Shown: positions 21,804-33,233 of the stretch, piece by piece
Layout of the letters: each line of letters starts with the position of its first letter
How positions within the stretch are numbered: the stretch's first letter is position 1
Source: Forficula auricularia
Lineage: Eukaryota; Arthropoda; Insecta; Dermaptera; Forficulidae
Assembly (NCBI GenBank): GCA_024734495.1
Contig: JALMQS010000187.1
Coordinates: 21,801,870-21,865,869 of the forward strand
DNA: 64,000 bases
Direction: 5' to 3'
Translations under genes and position numbers: made by a program
Notes under the pieces: generated by a model
Databases searched by the model: none
Told to the model about the DNA's origin: nothing
The model's input: the letters and a program-made list of their open reading frames with translations, nothing else

Positions 21804-22838
21804 GATCATTTTAGCTAATAATTCTTGGAATCCATGATATAGACGAAATTTCAAGAAAACTCGCTTTTATTTTTCACTATTGATGAATTTATTTGAAATA
21901 TCGATGGCATATATATTTTTTTTTAAGAAGAAATTTAAAACTTTTTTTCAACTCTTAATATGGCTTCATCTTCTCTCATTTTTAGCATCCCCATACTTTC
22001 AAATCAAAACTTAGCTAATTCCTAAGCCTTTGTCTTTACTTATTCTAGTATCCCAACACAAAAGATGCCAGGTAGCCATGGTAACTTTTGTACTTCGCTC
22101 ACAAAGAGGCAAAGGGGAGAAGAGCAATTTCACTGATAACAAATAACAAAATAAAAATGGAAATACTTCTACTTCTTATTAAGTAAGTGAAAGTAAAAAA
22201 ATGAATTAACGCAAATTCTATTCATCTTTTGATGTCTCTCAAGCCATTCTCTTTTGTAATTCAAGCATGCTGGATTACGAAAAATTTGCCTAATATTTAT
22301 AAAAAACAAAACAAAACAAAAACTAAAAAAAAAAAATTTGTTTATAAATTGACAACAGCTAATGGCTAGCTCTGCTTTTTGTATATTTTTGAAAGATTTT
22401 TACTTATGGTATTTAAATTAATGCCGCAATAACTTTTTGCCCAAATGAATATATTATTCAATATTATTTTTAAGAATAACCGCATTAAATCTTCTTTTGT
22501 ATTGATTTTATAAAATCGACACCCTGTCCCTTTAAAGATAATGCCATTTATTCAGAGTTTGCATAACAGTGTAATTTTCTAGAAATACACTGAAATGTGG
22601 TAAAAATCTGGGGTCTCGATAGATTTTGAAATATTCAATTTTTCCCCGCTCTTCACTCTCCCACAACTTACTCAAAGTTTTTCTTTTGTTTTTTTCTTCA
22701 ATGCGCCGATAAGTAGATAATACTTAAAGAAATTAAAAAAACAAACAAACTCATATAATAAGTATTGCAAATTTACAGAACGAATTAGAGGAAGCTTCAG
22801 TTCTACTGGTTTTTACCCTTTAAACCAATTTGTTAAAA
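21804..22838. other. No recognised feature
   Basis: AT-rich; no conserved frame or repeat structure that I can support. Confidence 0.45.
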
Positions 22839-22839
22839 T

Positions 22840-22924
22840 AATGGTAGGGTTTCAATTTTATTTCAGTCGGTTCAACGGTGTGGAAAAAATCGTGCACGAA
22901 AAAAACGATAACATACATCCATGC
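22840..22924 (+). repeat. Family D repeat, 5' fragment
   Basis: GGTTTCAATTTTATTTCAGT, CGGTGTGGAAAAAATCGTG, GATAACATACATCCATGC, matching 58345-58428. It is directly followed by a hAT copy at the same position as in the 58-kb locus. Confidence 0.7.
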
Positions 22925-23747
22925 CAGTGGTGGATAGCGACTTTTCAAAGTACCCTTCATTTGTTGAAATTTTATTTTAATCTTCCCTTTTTTTTTGCAA
23001 ATTTCATCGAATACGGCATCATTTTCGTTATTTTTCGAATTTAGCATTAGATTTTTAAAAAATAAATTTTGGGACCTTCGCCCCAAACGGATACTGCTTT
23101 GTGTAAGTGGGGGTAGGAGTGAGAAATTAAATCTTATATATTAAACTCTACAGTCCTTGAATCGAAATCGACCATCTTCCACAATGAATCAGCCTTTCCT
23201 ATAAGAAAATCTTAAATTTTTCCTCATTCTATTGCTATAAGCAAGCTATGACTTGTCTATAGCACTCTTAGTTATTTCCGATCTTATTTATTACGAATTC
23301 TTAGAAATGGATTAGTCCAAAAATTCTCGAATCATCTTTATTTATTCATTTTTTGTATTATTACTATTGTAATAATTCTTGAGCGAGAACAATTTTTATT
23401 CGACTAAAACTCGTTTGGACTTGTCTTTGACAACCCTGAACTGGTGGATATATCAGACAGGGACTTCAAACCTTCTATCCGCACCTTTTTCGGAAAAACC
23501 ATTAATTTTAATTTCCCCTTGAAACTATACAACAATTTTATTTCATTTCGAGAATCAATATATCGTACTTTTCAAAACAAAAAAATGTTTTTTTATAGAA
23601 ATATTTGAAATAAAGGATAATAATTTTAAAATTTAAAGATCCTCCTGAAATTTTGAAGTCGACCTTTTATATTTATGAAAATACTCTAAATGTTTAACAT
23701 TTTAGGGATGCGCCGCATCCACAGAATCCATGGACCGCACGCCACTG
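22925..23747. mobile_element. hAT MITE family F, copy 1 (823 bp)
   Basis: Begins CAGTGGTGGATAGCGAC and ends TGGACCGCACGCCACTG. The interior matches copies at 37912-38734 and 58429-59150: CCCAAACGGATACTG, AATCGACCATCTTCCACAAT, GCTATGACTTGTCTATAGC. The right flank CTTTACCG does not repeat the left flank, so this copy may have been rearranged after insertion. Confidence 0.75.
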
Positions 23748-23934
23748 CTTTACCGTAATTAATACTTGCTTTAAGAAAAAAAGGGAAGTGATATACAAAA
23801 AATAAATTTATTTTTAATTCCTCAAGCGAAAATCTATTTTTGTTTTGTTTTATTTATTAATTGTCCCTGGGAACAGAGCCCATTTAGACAGCAGTGTTGG
23901 TAGTGTTAGTGAGGGAGCCGAATTTTAGCCGGTC

Positions 23935-24004
23935 GAAATTTTATATGCTAGCCAGGTTCGAACCCGGGTCTCCCGCTTGAACATCGTCATCAGCGATGCT
24001 GAAG
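23935..24004 (-). repeat. tRNA-like SINE head fragment
   Basis: Reverse strand GGAGACCCGGGTTCGAACCTGGC holds a box B (GGTTCGAACC), preceded by a 15-bp hairpin (CCCGCTTCAGCATCG paired with CGATGTTCAAGCGGG). Box A is not clear. Confidence 0.35.
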
Positions 24005-24316
24005 CGGGCCAAAAATCTATAAAAATCACATAAAATTATTCATACAACTTTTTCATTTTAATTTACATTAAAATGACCAATTATATTGAGGGCGTCAAAT
24101 TAGCCATTTTTACACGATTTTGCACTTTTATTCTCTCTTTATCAACGATAAATAAGAATGATTTTGATATCTCAAGTATTTTGCAAGATATAATCCTTTT
24201 TCTTATCTATACGAAAACATTTCTGACATTTTTTTATATTTGAAAACTAAAAATAATGTGAATGTGAAATGTCCCTGTTTCAAATTCAGTTAGGAACATT
24301 TTTGCAAAGATTTACT

Positions 24317-24400
24317 CTTGCCAAGAGTAGCAGAGCTGTTGATTCTTAAGTAGAAATCAATGATGTTGTCCTCTGCTTGATGTAGAATCGTTTAGAAAGT
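24317..24400 (+). repeat. Short dispersed repeat (family O)
   Basis: AGAGTAGCAGAGCTGTTGAT, AATCAATGATGTTGTCCTCT, GCTTGATGTAGAAT. Similar strings occur at 36276-36345, 37835-37908 and 34125-34172. Confidence 0.45.
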
Positions 24401-24639
24401 GACTAGATTATTAAAATAGCGTATTATCAGAAACAATAGATAAACTATTTCTATGGTAATTAAAAAGAAAAAAACTTAAGTCTTTAACAAATATATATCA
24501 AATAGAAGACAACCTCATTGATTTCTACTATTTTTTTAAAAAAATAAACGTAATAATAATAATATTTCATTGTGCTAAAAATTCTTAAATTGGTATTGAA
24601 TAAGAATTTGTTGATTCTCATTAATAGTTTTTCTTTGGA

Positions 24640-24962
24640 GACTGACTGATATATTAATATCTCAGGATTGGATGAAAGCAGTCCAGAAATAAATACTTCC
24701 AACAAAAGGGTCAATGAACTCCGAAAAAGCAGGGAAGATCCTCCAAAACGTCAGTTTCAAAATAATATTATAAGGGAAAACTTTAAATTGAAAGTAATGT
24801 AAGGCAGTCCAGGGGTAGTGAGGAAAGAAACAATTAACACATATCCAAATAAGGTGTAATTTATTGGATCTAATAAATATTAGTATTAGTATTTGTTGGA
24901 ACTAGTTTCTTATTTATTTCTGTATAGCTTTCATCCAATCCTCAGTCATTAATATATCTGGA
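24640..24962. mobile_element. Inverted-repeat element (~70-bp arms)
   Basis: Left arm TATATTAATATCTCAGGATT, GGATGAAAGC, AGAAATAAAT, TTCCAAC. The right arm (24893-24962) is inverted: GTTGGAA, ATTTATTTCT, GCTTTCATCCAATCCTCAGT. The ~180-bp spacer shows no gene. Confidence 0.65.
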
Positions 24963-25015
24963 GGCGCGTTAGTGCCTCGGCCAAGTTCGATTCGAGTAGC
25001 TTAATTAACATAAGC

Positions 25016-25189
25016 CGAGGGGTGAACCGCAACCTAATATGCTGTACACCTACTTCCACTTGTACTTCCAAATATTTTCAAGTACTTCCAAATATTTTAA
25101 ATATTTCCAAGTACTTTCAAATATTTCTAAGTACTTCCAAAATACTTCCAAAGAGGTGTACACCTACTTCCAGTCGCGGATCACACCTT
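25016..25189. mobile_element. Family E MITE, copy 1
   Basis: Left end GAGGGGTGAACCGCAACCTA; right end TCGCGGATCACACCTTT. It contains GTACACCTACTTCCA near both ends. Copies are at 60096-60257 and 62046-62204. The core is expanded by a ~20-bp minisatellite of AAGTACTTCCAAATATTT units. Confidence 0.7.
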
Positions 25190-25214
25190 TACATAAGAAT
25201 AGTGAAAATACAAT

Positions 25215-26040
25215 GAACCTAGAATGCTGAAATTTGGCATACTGGTAAAGTTTGGCACATTAATAAAGGAAGAAATTGAAAAACCAAATCTTTCCTTTCT
25301 TCGGGGCCTGAAATGAAGGAGTGAAATTTATAGGCTAAATTAACATACAGTGAAAATATAATGACACTGAAATGCTAAAACTTGGCATGTTGGTAGAATT
25401 TGATACATTAATAATGAGTGAAATCGCAGAACCGAAACATTTCCTTCTTCAGGACATAAAATGAAGGTGGTGAATTTTGTGCGATAAATTTTCATTATTT
25501 TCCGGATGGTGGTAGAGTTTGGGGCGTTAATAAAGGGTGAAATCAAAAAACCAAAACTTTACCTTCTTCAGGATATAAAATGAAGGGATGAAATTTATAG
25601 AATAAATTAACATATAGTAATAATCTGATAATACATTGACTCTAGAATGATGAAATTTGAATACTGCTAGAGCTTGGCTTGATAAAGAAGAAAATCAAAA
25701 AACGAAACGTTTCCTTCCTCAGAATCCTAAATGAAGGAGTGAAGTTTATAATCTAAATTATTCCCAAGTAAAAATTCAAAGGGATTGAAATGCTGAAATT
25801 TGGCATATTAGTAGATTTGGGGATAAAAAGGGTGAAATCGAATAACTGAAACTTTCCCTTCTTCAGCAACTAAAATAAAGGAGTAAAATTTGTGAGCTAA
25901 AATAACTAATAGTGAAAATTCAACGACACTAGAATGCTAAAATTTGACATAGATTAATAACTTGTTTCACTCATTTCGTAAAGTGAGAAATCGTAAAAGA
26001 TCCTTCATCAGCCATTAAAATAAATGAGTGAATCTTGCAT
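25215..26040 (+). repeat. Degenerate tandem array, ~5-6 x ~150 bp
   Basis: Units share TAGAATGCTGAAATTTGGCA, GGTAGAGTTTGG, GGTGAAATCAAAAAACC, TTTCCTTCTTCAG and AAAATGAAGGAGTGAAATTT. Divergence between units is high. Reverse-oriented relatives of the unit occur in the family J repeats at 41575-41730 and 51520-51790. Confidence 0.75.
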
Positions 26041-26103
26041 GTTAAATTCCCATCCAACTTACAAAAAGAAGTGAAATCCCAACAAAAACACTTGTTTAAA
26101 AAA

Positions 26104-26633
26104 AGGCCAAGTTCGATTAATAAAAACCGTTTGCCAAAAAAGTACTGAGATCTAATGTGCTGTCAAGTTCAATATCATCAATTTATTAAACAAGACGAGA
26201 ATATAGTAATTTTAATTAAAACGCATGTTTTTCATTTCACATGTCCATCTCTATTTATTGATTTCATATTTTTAGGTGGAATTATTTTCCTAAAACTTGG
26301 CTTTTACGCATTGTTATCTATGTCTCGAATTACTAGTTACCATCATGAAATCATAATAAGAAAGGATGGAAGGACTAAAAGGGAGAGGTGGAGGCCCTAT
26401 CAAACAAAGTAATAATAATTTAATGCATAAAAGTTTTAGGAAAATAATTACAACTAAAAATGTGAAATCCATAAATATAGATGGACATGTAGAATGAAAA
26501 ACATGCTTTTTAATTGAAGTTACTATATTCTCGTCTTGTTTAATAAATTGATGATGTTGAACTTGGCAGCACATCGGATTTCACTACTTTTTTTGGCAAA
26601 CGGTTTTTATTAATCGAACTTGCGGCCTTTTTT
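26104..26633. mobile_element. Fold-back element with ~200-bp arms
   Basis: Left arm from AAGTTCGATTAATAAAAACC via GACGAGAATATAGTAA, GCATGTTTTTCATT to CCTAAAACTT. The right arm (about 26430-26633) is the inverse. The ~110-bp loop holds AAGGATGGAAGGACTAAAAG. Two of the longer frames here are just the two arms read in opposite directions. Confidence 0.85.
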
Positions 26634-26852
26634 TACACAAGTGTTTTTGCTGGGACATATATGTACTAGGATCGGAACCCCATCAGTATGCGAGTCCCCA
26701 TCGCACTTGGCCGCTTTATTATTTAATTCGATAATATATTTTTTTTTCTCAAGTATAGCGTTGAGGTGAAAGATCTTCCAGGAAAACGATATATCAAAAC
26801 CGTTTCTCCCAACGACAGCCCATTTGGTGTGCTTAGGTATTATCTTATTATG

Positions 26853-26880
26853 ATTATTATTATTATTATTATTATTATGT
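26853..26880. repeat. ATT microsatellite
   Basis: About nine ATT/TAT units. The sequence at 26640-26850 next to it contains the GGAACCCC...GCACTTGGCC repeat end, but I see no gene. Confidence 0.85.
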
Positions 26881-26889
26881 CTATACAAT

Positions 26890-27187
26890 CAGTGGATTAA
26901 CAAGATACACTGCCGTGGGCGATAAGACTAAGAGCCTTTCCTTGCAATGGAACATTTAATCCCCCATCGCTTGTTGTTTTTGTTATTAAAAAAAACATAA
27001 AAAAATAAAGAATAAAACAATATTCAGTATCTGACCTGCATTTTAAGCGTGTTTTGGATTTTTAGTCGAGCAAAAGTAAACTTAAAAAAAAAGTTGTTTT
27101 ATTTTATATTTATATTTTCGAAACCTCGCCAAAGTAGCTTCTGTATATTACAGTGAGTGACTCCCTCTCCCCCTTAATCCGCCACTA
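26890..27187. mobile_element. hAT-like MITE (~298 bp)
   Basis: Left end CAGTGGATTAACAAG; right end CCCCCTTAATCCGCCACTA (inverted TAGTGGCGGATTAAG). The interior has GCCGTGGGCGATAAG and TTAATCCCCCATCGC. Flanks match at only 5 of 8 bases. Confidence 0.5.
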
Positions 27188-27189
27188 TA

Positions 27190-29266
27190 GAAAACAGGTT
27201 TTTTTTTTTATTTTCAAAAATAAAAACAAAATCTCTTGAAATTAATTTAAGCTATTCTTCTTTTTATATTAGGTAATCAATGAGATTGTCATATGCTACA
27301 AAACATATAACTATAGGTATATTAAGCTATATATCAAGCAGCATTGACTTAGATACTCTTGTCAAGAAAAAATATTTTCAATTTTATTCTCCTTTTGTTC
27401 TAATCAGATATCATCTTTAATCACTATAAAATAAAATAAAATAAATAAGTAATTTCTATTAATTATTCTTGGAGAATTTAACTTGGCTGCATCCTAGATT
27501 TCACTACTTTTTCAAACTTGGCCTATTTTTTCACACAAATGTTTTAGGTGGGATATTATTATTTCCGACAGTCTTTTGCTAATCGATTTCTACCCTATTG
27601 GGATACATCAAAGAAATTCAATGGAAAAATAATTCAATTCAGCATTATTATAAAGAACTAGATTCATTAGGTAAGCTCAAGAAAATTTTATTTTCGTAGC
27701 ATATCGTGAGAAGTGATATATGGAATTAATGTGAATCTTTTCCATATTAAGTATTTTAAACATCGTTTCAATTTATATTTTTAAAGTGATTTTTACTTTC
27801 ACATTTATATTATATAGAATATAATGGGGAAGTATTGCGAACGCCTGCCTGTTTATTTTTGTGCACTTCTGCTGCTGGTAATTTTGCAAATAGTTGCTTA
27901 AATAATGTCCCTGCGGTGCAACTGTAGGAGGGGAGGGGGCATTAGGAAAAAATCAAAAAATATTCTAAAATATATAGGGGTTTGGCGAGGGGATTTTTTT
28001 GTAAAATTTTCTTTCTTGACGAAAGGGAAAAAATACTTTTCTCTAAATATTTTAACAAAATCATATTTATTTCTATATAAAATAGTTATTTAAATCAAAA
28101 TATAATTTTTGTCCAAATGAAATTGTATTTTCCTATCACAATAAAACAATTATTCCTATTAAGTAAAAAATTCCTTTAATAAAATTTTGACGAAGGGTTC
28201 AAAAATAGATTTATCTAAATACTTTCACGAAATTATTTGTTCTTCTCTATATAAAATACTTATAAATTTCTGTTTAATATTCCAAAATATAAAGTTTTGG
28301 GGAGGGAGCTCACGCAAGTTTTGGAGGGGGGCGTAGGTGACCTTATAGCTACGTTAATACTTATAAGAGAAATAATATAAGATTTATATTTAGGATTTCA
28401 TCCAGATTATATGAACGTCAAGACCAGGTTTTGATATCATAGCTATTATATTTTTGTGAATTAAAAAGTTTCTACTGAAAATATTACTAAACTACTTACT
28501 AATTATATTAAGTCTCAAAGTAACATTTTTCTAGGTTACCAAAATAAATGCTCCATCATGATATAATAAATACTGTAATAATAATTACTGCTAGTTTCAG
28601 GTTTTTAGCTTTCTATCTAGGTACTAATTTTATTTAGAAATGATTCTTTAAATAACGATCGCAGCTATCATAGCACGGTCTCAATAACTAATATAAGCTC
28701 CATGTGTACTTGGTTGCAGGTAAACAGGGGCTTAGGAAAATAAATTGTTGTTTATTATAGGTTTAAATATATAGTATAACCCAGAATCTTAAATTAATAT
28801 AACACTATTTAAATTAACTATTGACAATTTATAAATTCCAAATTTTAAACTTATAAAATATTAAATATTTTTAAAAATACACTAACTCATATATATATTA
28901 CGCTATTATTTTTTTATCACAGATATAAATAAATTTATATAAATAAAATAAATCCACAATAAATATATACAAAACCCCTATAAAACTTTTAACAACAGCT
29001 TAGATTTCATTAATTCTCTTTTTGTAAAACTATTAAAATACTTAAAATAAAATAATTGGTGGAAAAAGTAAATCTTTTAAGACTCAGTATGCGGTCTGCA
29101 ACATTTCAGAGATTTCTCCAATCTTTAACGTCAGTCCCTTGTGGTATAAAGTTTATGTTCGCTTTTTTTATTGTCATTTCTTCTCAGCCTAAACCATTAA
29201 GTTTATTGAAATAATTTTCTCACTAAAAGTTAGCTTAAAACCTAAAGTTGGGTAACAAATTATTTT
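27190..29266. other. AT-rich stretch with one dispersed repeat
   Basis: 27880-28350 is the second copy of the GGGG-rich family L repeat (see 18180-18700), preceded at 27786 by TTTTTACTTTCACATTTATA. At 27480-27560 GGCTGCATCCTAGATTTCAC and AACTTGGCC match, inverted, the sequence at 51035-51090. No genes are supported. Confidence 0.45.
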
Positions 29267-29268
29267 AA

Positions 29269-29787
29269 ATTTTATTATTATTATCCGAGTTAATGCATTT
29301 TCTCAGCTTGAACTGGAAAAACTTCACCTATCCCTTCAGATCTTATTTGGGATCAGGCTCGGCCGATGTGGGAAGGGAATTCAGCCTGGCCCACATGTAC
29401 CTCCGGATAATCTTCAATTGAGAAACTTGCGCACTACGATATATGGCAGGTCAGTAGCAAGACTGCTTTTTGGCCCACTTTCAGAATGTTCTTGTTGACC
29501 ACAAGTTTCTCATTGTATTTTGTTGTTTTCTTTGAGATTACTCCTTCTGCGGAAATGATTATTGGTTAATGACAGCTCTTTCCAGTTTCCATATGCTTTT
29601 GAGTTGGAAAGCGAGTTCTTCATACTTAGCTATTTTTTCGGCTTCGGTTTTCTTCAAGTTGTGTGTTAGAGGGATCGCGATTTCAACTAGCTGTTTTTTC
29701 ACCTTGATTGATTAGAAGTATGTCTGGACGGTTGTAATCTATTGTTTGATCAGTTACTATAGGCCTGTCCCAATAAAGAATAATAGC
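29269..29787 (-). mobile_element. Dong/R4-type LINE, second copy, 5'-truncated
   Basis: Reverse complement of the 3' end of the 14.9-17.3 kb LINE. The + strand reads (TTA)n, CCGAGTTAATGCATTTTCTC, CTTCACCTATCCCTTCAGAT, CACATGTACCTCCGGATAAT, AGTATGTCTGGACGGTTGTA, AGGCCTGTCCCAATAAAG. It covers the 3' UTR and endonuclease region back to about the RPD motif, with frame-breaking changes. The end again abuts a TAA repeat, confirming target preference. A 886-bp inverted-repeat element follows directly. Confidence 0.85.
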
Positions 29788-29788
29788 C

Positions 29789-30674
29789 CAAGAGCCCACG
29801 ACTGCCAGACCTTCGTTATTTTATAAAAGCTGAAAGGTTTTCTGTGCATGTCCCCTATACAGGTAAGAACGACCAGCGACTATAGAGTTTGGGTTGTGGT
29901 TACTTTGGCAGGTAACAGGTAATAAAGGTGTATAAAATAGTACTTTAAATTCGTTAAAGTATAAAGCTCAATTTTTTTATATTTTCTTCGGGATAACTTT
30001 AGAAATCTCGTCATCCATTGCCGGACACTTATGACAGTTGCTACCCCCTGCCAGACACCCCTAAACTTTAAGAAACTCAAGCTTGAGTGGATTGCCATAA
30101 AAGAATTTAGTCTTTTTGATTTTAAGTCGATTCTTCCACGTTTTCAGTAGAGGTAGCCATTAATAGTCAAAACAACAAAAATGGAATGCAATAAGGTTAT
30201 TCCTCTAGTATTAGATAAGAATCTATGGTTATTTTTGATTTTAAGTTGATTCCTCCATGTCTTCACCAATGGTTATCAATAATAACCGAAATGTCAAAAA
30301 TCTATGTAAAAACCATAAAACTGTCCTCCTATTTAAGTAACATATATAAAATTTATCTTTTATATTATAACGAAAGTATAATTATAATTTATTAAAGTTT
30401 AGGGGTGTCTGGCAGGGGGTAGCAACTGTCATAAGTGTCAGGCAATGGATGACGAGATTTCTAAAGATATCCCGAAGAAAATATAAAAAAATTGAGCTTT
30501 ATACTTTAACGAATTTAAAGTACTATTTTATACACCTTTATTACCTGTTACCTGCCAAAGTAACCACAACCCAAACTCTATAGTCGCTGGTCGTTCTTAC
30601 CTGTATAGGGGACATGCACAGAAAAACTTTCAGCTTTTATAAAATAACGAAGGTCTGGCAGTCGTGGGCTCTTG
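29789..30674. mobile_element. Inverted-repeat element with ~285-bp arms
   Basis: Left arm (29789-30078) starts CAAGAGCCCACGACTGCCAG and runs through GTTTGGGTTGTGGTTACTTT to TGCCAGACACCCCTAAACTT. The right arm (30390-30674) is its near-perfect inverse. The ~310-bp centre holds two related segments (TTTTTGATTTTAAGTCGATT / TTTTTGATTTTAAGTTGATT) that recur at 57818-57985. No transposase. Superfamily unknown. Confidence 0.85.
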
Positions 30675-30769
30675 ATCTATAATGTTTCCTCTTTCGACAA
30701 CTTATTATTATTTATTTTTAATGATATTTATGCAATTAAGAGAGCTTTGAGAAGATGCAGCATCAAGTC

Positions 30770-30950
30770 AGACCCTTTTGCATTACCGAGAAAAAGAGAA
30801 TGTTCAATGGAAGAAGGGGAGTCGACTTGTCTGTGGACCAGGGTCTTAAAGGAATACAAATTATAAATTTGGGAAAGCGGAAGGCGGGAAGAGAGTTCCA
30901 GTCCATAGAAGTCATGAAGATAAAGGTATTAGCAAAATTTAAGCTTTGAA
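30770..30950 (-). pseudogene. LINE 3'-coding fragment
   Basis: Reverse strand reads FIFMTSMDWNSLP, aligning with FIPMTSRDWNSLP of the LINE at 55145-55950. Upstream words GTCCACAGACAAGTCGACTC also align with that copy. Decayed. Confidence 0.55.
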
Positions 30951-30959
30951 GGTTGAAAG

Positions 30960-31970
30960 TTTCTTTTGAAATTAATTAAATTAATTAATGACAGAACTCC
31001 GCTTATACAAATGAAAACAAAGGCATTGTTGTTAAACGAGAGTTAACATTGGCACAGAGATGAAACATATCAATATAAACTTTTGTTCGAAATTTAAACT
31101 TTCTATTCTCCAACGGCTTCCAGACTCTCTTTAGAAAGATTAAATTTTTTTTTCTAATTTTGTTCATCTAGAATGGTAAGGATCTCATGGGTGGAGAGAA
31201 TCACTAATGTGGAGGTGATGAGACGTATGAGGAAGGAGAGAGAGGTGATTTTGACAATTAAGGTAGCTGTTTCACCAAATGGGTTTTTTTTAGGACTTTT
31301 TGAAATTTAGACAGATTATTATTTAAATAATTCTGCATCGATTGCTGGCAAAACGAACTTTATGAACAATATAAATCCGGAGATATTAAATTCCAAAGAT
31401 AGAGTTTTTCAGACTCTTATAGATTGCACTATACGAGATATTGGAAAGTTTATATACATATTTAATTATAATTAAGAAACTCTTCTTACCATTGTTATAA
31501 AAAACTAAACCAAGATTAAGCAAAAAGTAATACATTTTTTAAGAAAATTTTAATACATAGTTACAACACAGTTTCTGACATAAATAAAGAAAAATGTATA
31601 ATGAAAAATTTACACTAAAAACAAGCTGGCATCAAAGCATTTATTTAACCTAAAAAGTGGGTTAAGTTTAGTACTTTTTTGACGTTTTTTCGCTTCAGCC
31701 ATTGTCGCAACAGCTTTCAATCGCTTATTAAGAACTTTTTGTTTTATAAATCTTCCTTTATAATGTATTGTTACTTTATCTGACATTTCTATGATAAAAT
31801 ATATACAAGCTTGGCAGTGTAGCCAGATTTGTCAAACGAGCACGGGATTAGCTAGTAGTGGTACATAAACAGCAAAAAGTTTTGGGCTTATGAATTATGA
31901 ATTTTTATTGTCTGTTCTATATGCTCTAGCATTAACTTTTTGCTAGTATTGTCGCGAAACAACTACCTTA
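30960..31970. other. No recognised gene
   Basis: Contains GCTAGTAGTGGTACATAAAC and similar unplaced words; no coding or repeat structure that I can prove. Confidence 0.4.
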
Positions 31971-32108
31971 AGAGAAGAAAAATTTTATATATGGGACATA
32001 TCATGAGAGGGGAAAAATATCAAATACTGCAAAATATTATGCAAGGAAAAATTCATCACTCATGGTTAGGGAACCTGAGCGAATGGTTTGGTTATAGTAA
32101 CGTCCAAC

Positions 32109-33233
32109 CATAGAGTATTATAGAGTGGGAGGCTACCGTATATCGAAAAAGCGCTCTCTGCGCGACTGCATATCGAAAACTCTTAGTGTACTAGATGAAG
32201 GAGGAGGCATCAGCCAAAGATGGAATCACTGGGTTCAATAAAACACCTTTAATAAGACGTTTCGGCCTGAATTTTATTTGGCCATCTTCAGTCAATTAGG
32301 CTAAAGAAAATAAAATTTTTTACAAATGGATGTTAATTGATATATTTTTTATACAAAATTATAAGTTGACCAAGTTGGTTGTTTAGACTTACAGTTATAC
32401 ACAAAATGCGGTACACATATGTGATCGAACCAAGCCTTGTCAAAAATAATTTTTTTTTTAGCTTTATGTGAATTTATAACGTCCCTGGACCCAAAAGTTT
32501 CAGAATGAAAGTAATGAGTTTATATAAATTTTTTCTATATATTACATTATAATTAAATATTTGACCCTTATGGGAGGTCATTATATATCTCATCATTATT
32601 TATTTACAAACAAAAATCCAAATTAGAATTTAATTACTTTTAAATCACAAGCATTTTTTCCATTCAATCAAATTATACAATTCTTATCAAAAAATCCCAA
32701 AAAAGGTTTTTATATATTAAGATCATGAGAACAACTGTTGGCTCATATCACACAGGATAGATGTGTAAATATTGGATAGAAACATACAATTTCTTTTAAA
32801 ATTTATAGCCTTTTCACCTGATATTTTTATATATAGCATTTCGGCTATGGTTCTTTTATAGTAGTTATCAATCTTGACCAATATTCGCGCATTATCGTAA
32901 TCAAAAAATGACTATGTTCAGCTTTCATCACAGCCACGAACTCTAACAATATTCAGAAAACTCTTAGTTCTCGAGAGCTATCTAAAGATCATAGAACATT
33001 CAAAGCCTTTGTCATAGACAAAAGATACATATCCTTTAAGTTATATATATATAAGCGCATATTTTACTCTTGATAATGTCACCAAAATTTGCCCCGAATA
33101 GAGCGGTTTCCGCCATTTTATTGCCCAATGGTTTGGCCCTCGTCTCGCCAGAGAGCTCTGTAACTCGCATACGCTAAAATACATTGGCTCCTTATGAAAC
33201 CTTCCACTCTCTATTACTCTATGCCACCAACTA
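32109..33233. mobile_element. DNA transposon-like insertion (1125 bp) in LINE
   Basis: Ends CATAGAGTATTATAGAGTGG and CCACTCTCTATTACTCTATG are inverted (24 bp, imperfect). Flanks CGTCCAAC (32101-32108) and CCACCAAC (33234-33241) agree at 6 of 8 bases, consistent with an 8-bp duplication. No transposase. A PLE-type hammerhead fragment lies inside at 32256-32291. Confidence 0.65.
32256..32291 (-). ncRNA. Hammerhead ribozyme-like motif
   Basis: Reverse strand: CTGAAGA (position 7 is free in the consensus CTGANGA), stem II GGCC - 12-nt loop - GGCC, GAAAC, then GTC directly, so helix III is essentially absent. Flanking TTATTAAAGGTG and CAATTGA resemble a PLE end. A different sequence from the 17.8-kb motif. 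Confidence 0.6.

Noticed and set aside
23935..24004. Genuine tRNA gene
   Set aside because: Box B is good, but no box A or cloverleaf with a 7-bp acceptor stem could be built; kept only as a SINE-like fragment.
25215..26040. CRISPR-like spaced repeats
   Set aside because: Repeat units of ~150 bp are diverged along their full length; no short identical repeats with unique spacers, and the host is a eukaryote.
26314..26574. Pair of similar frames on opposite strands
   Set aside because: They are the two arms of the fold-back element at 26104-26633 read from each strand.
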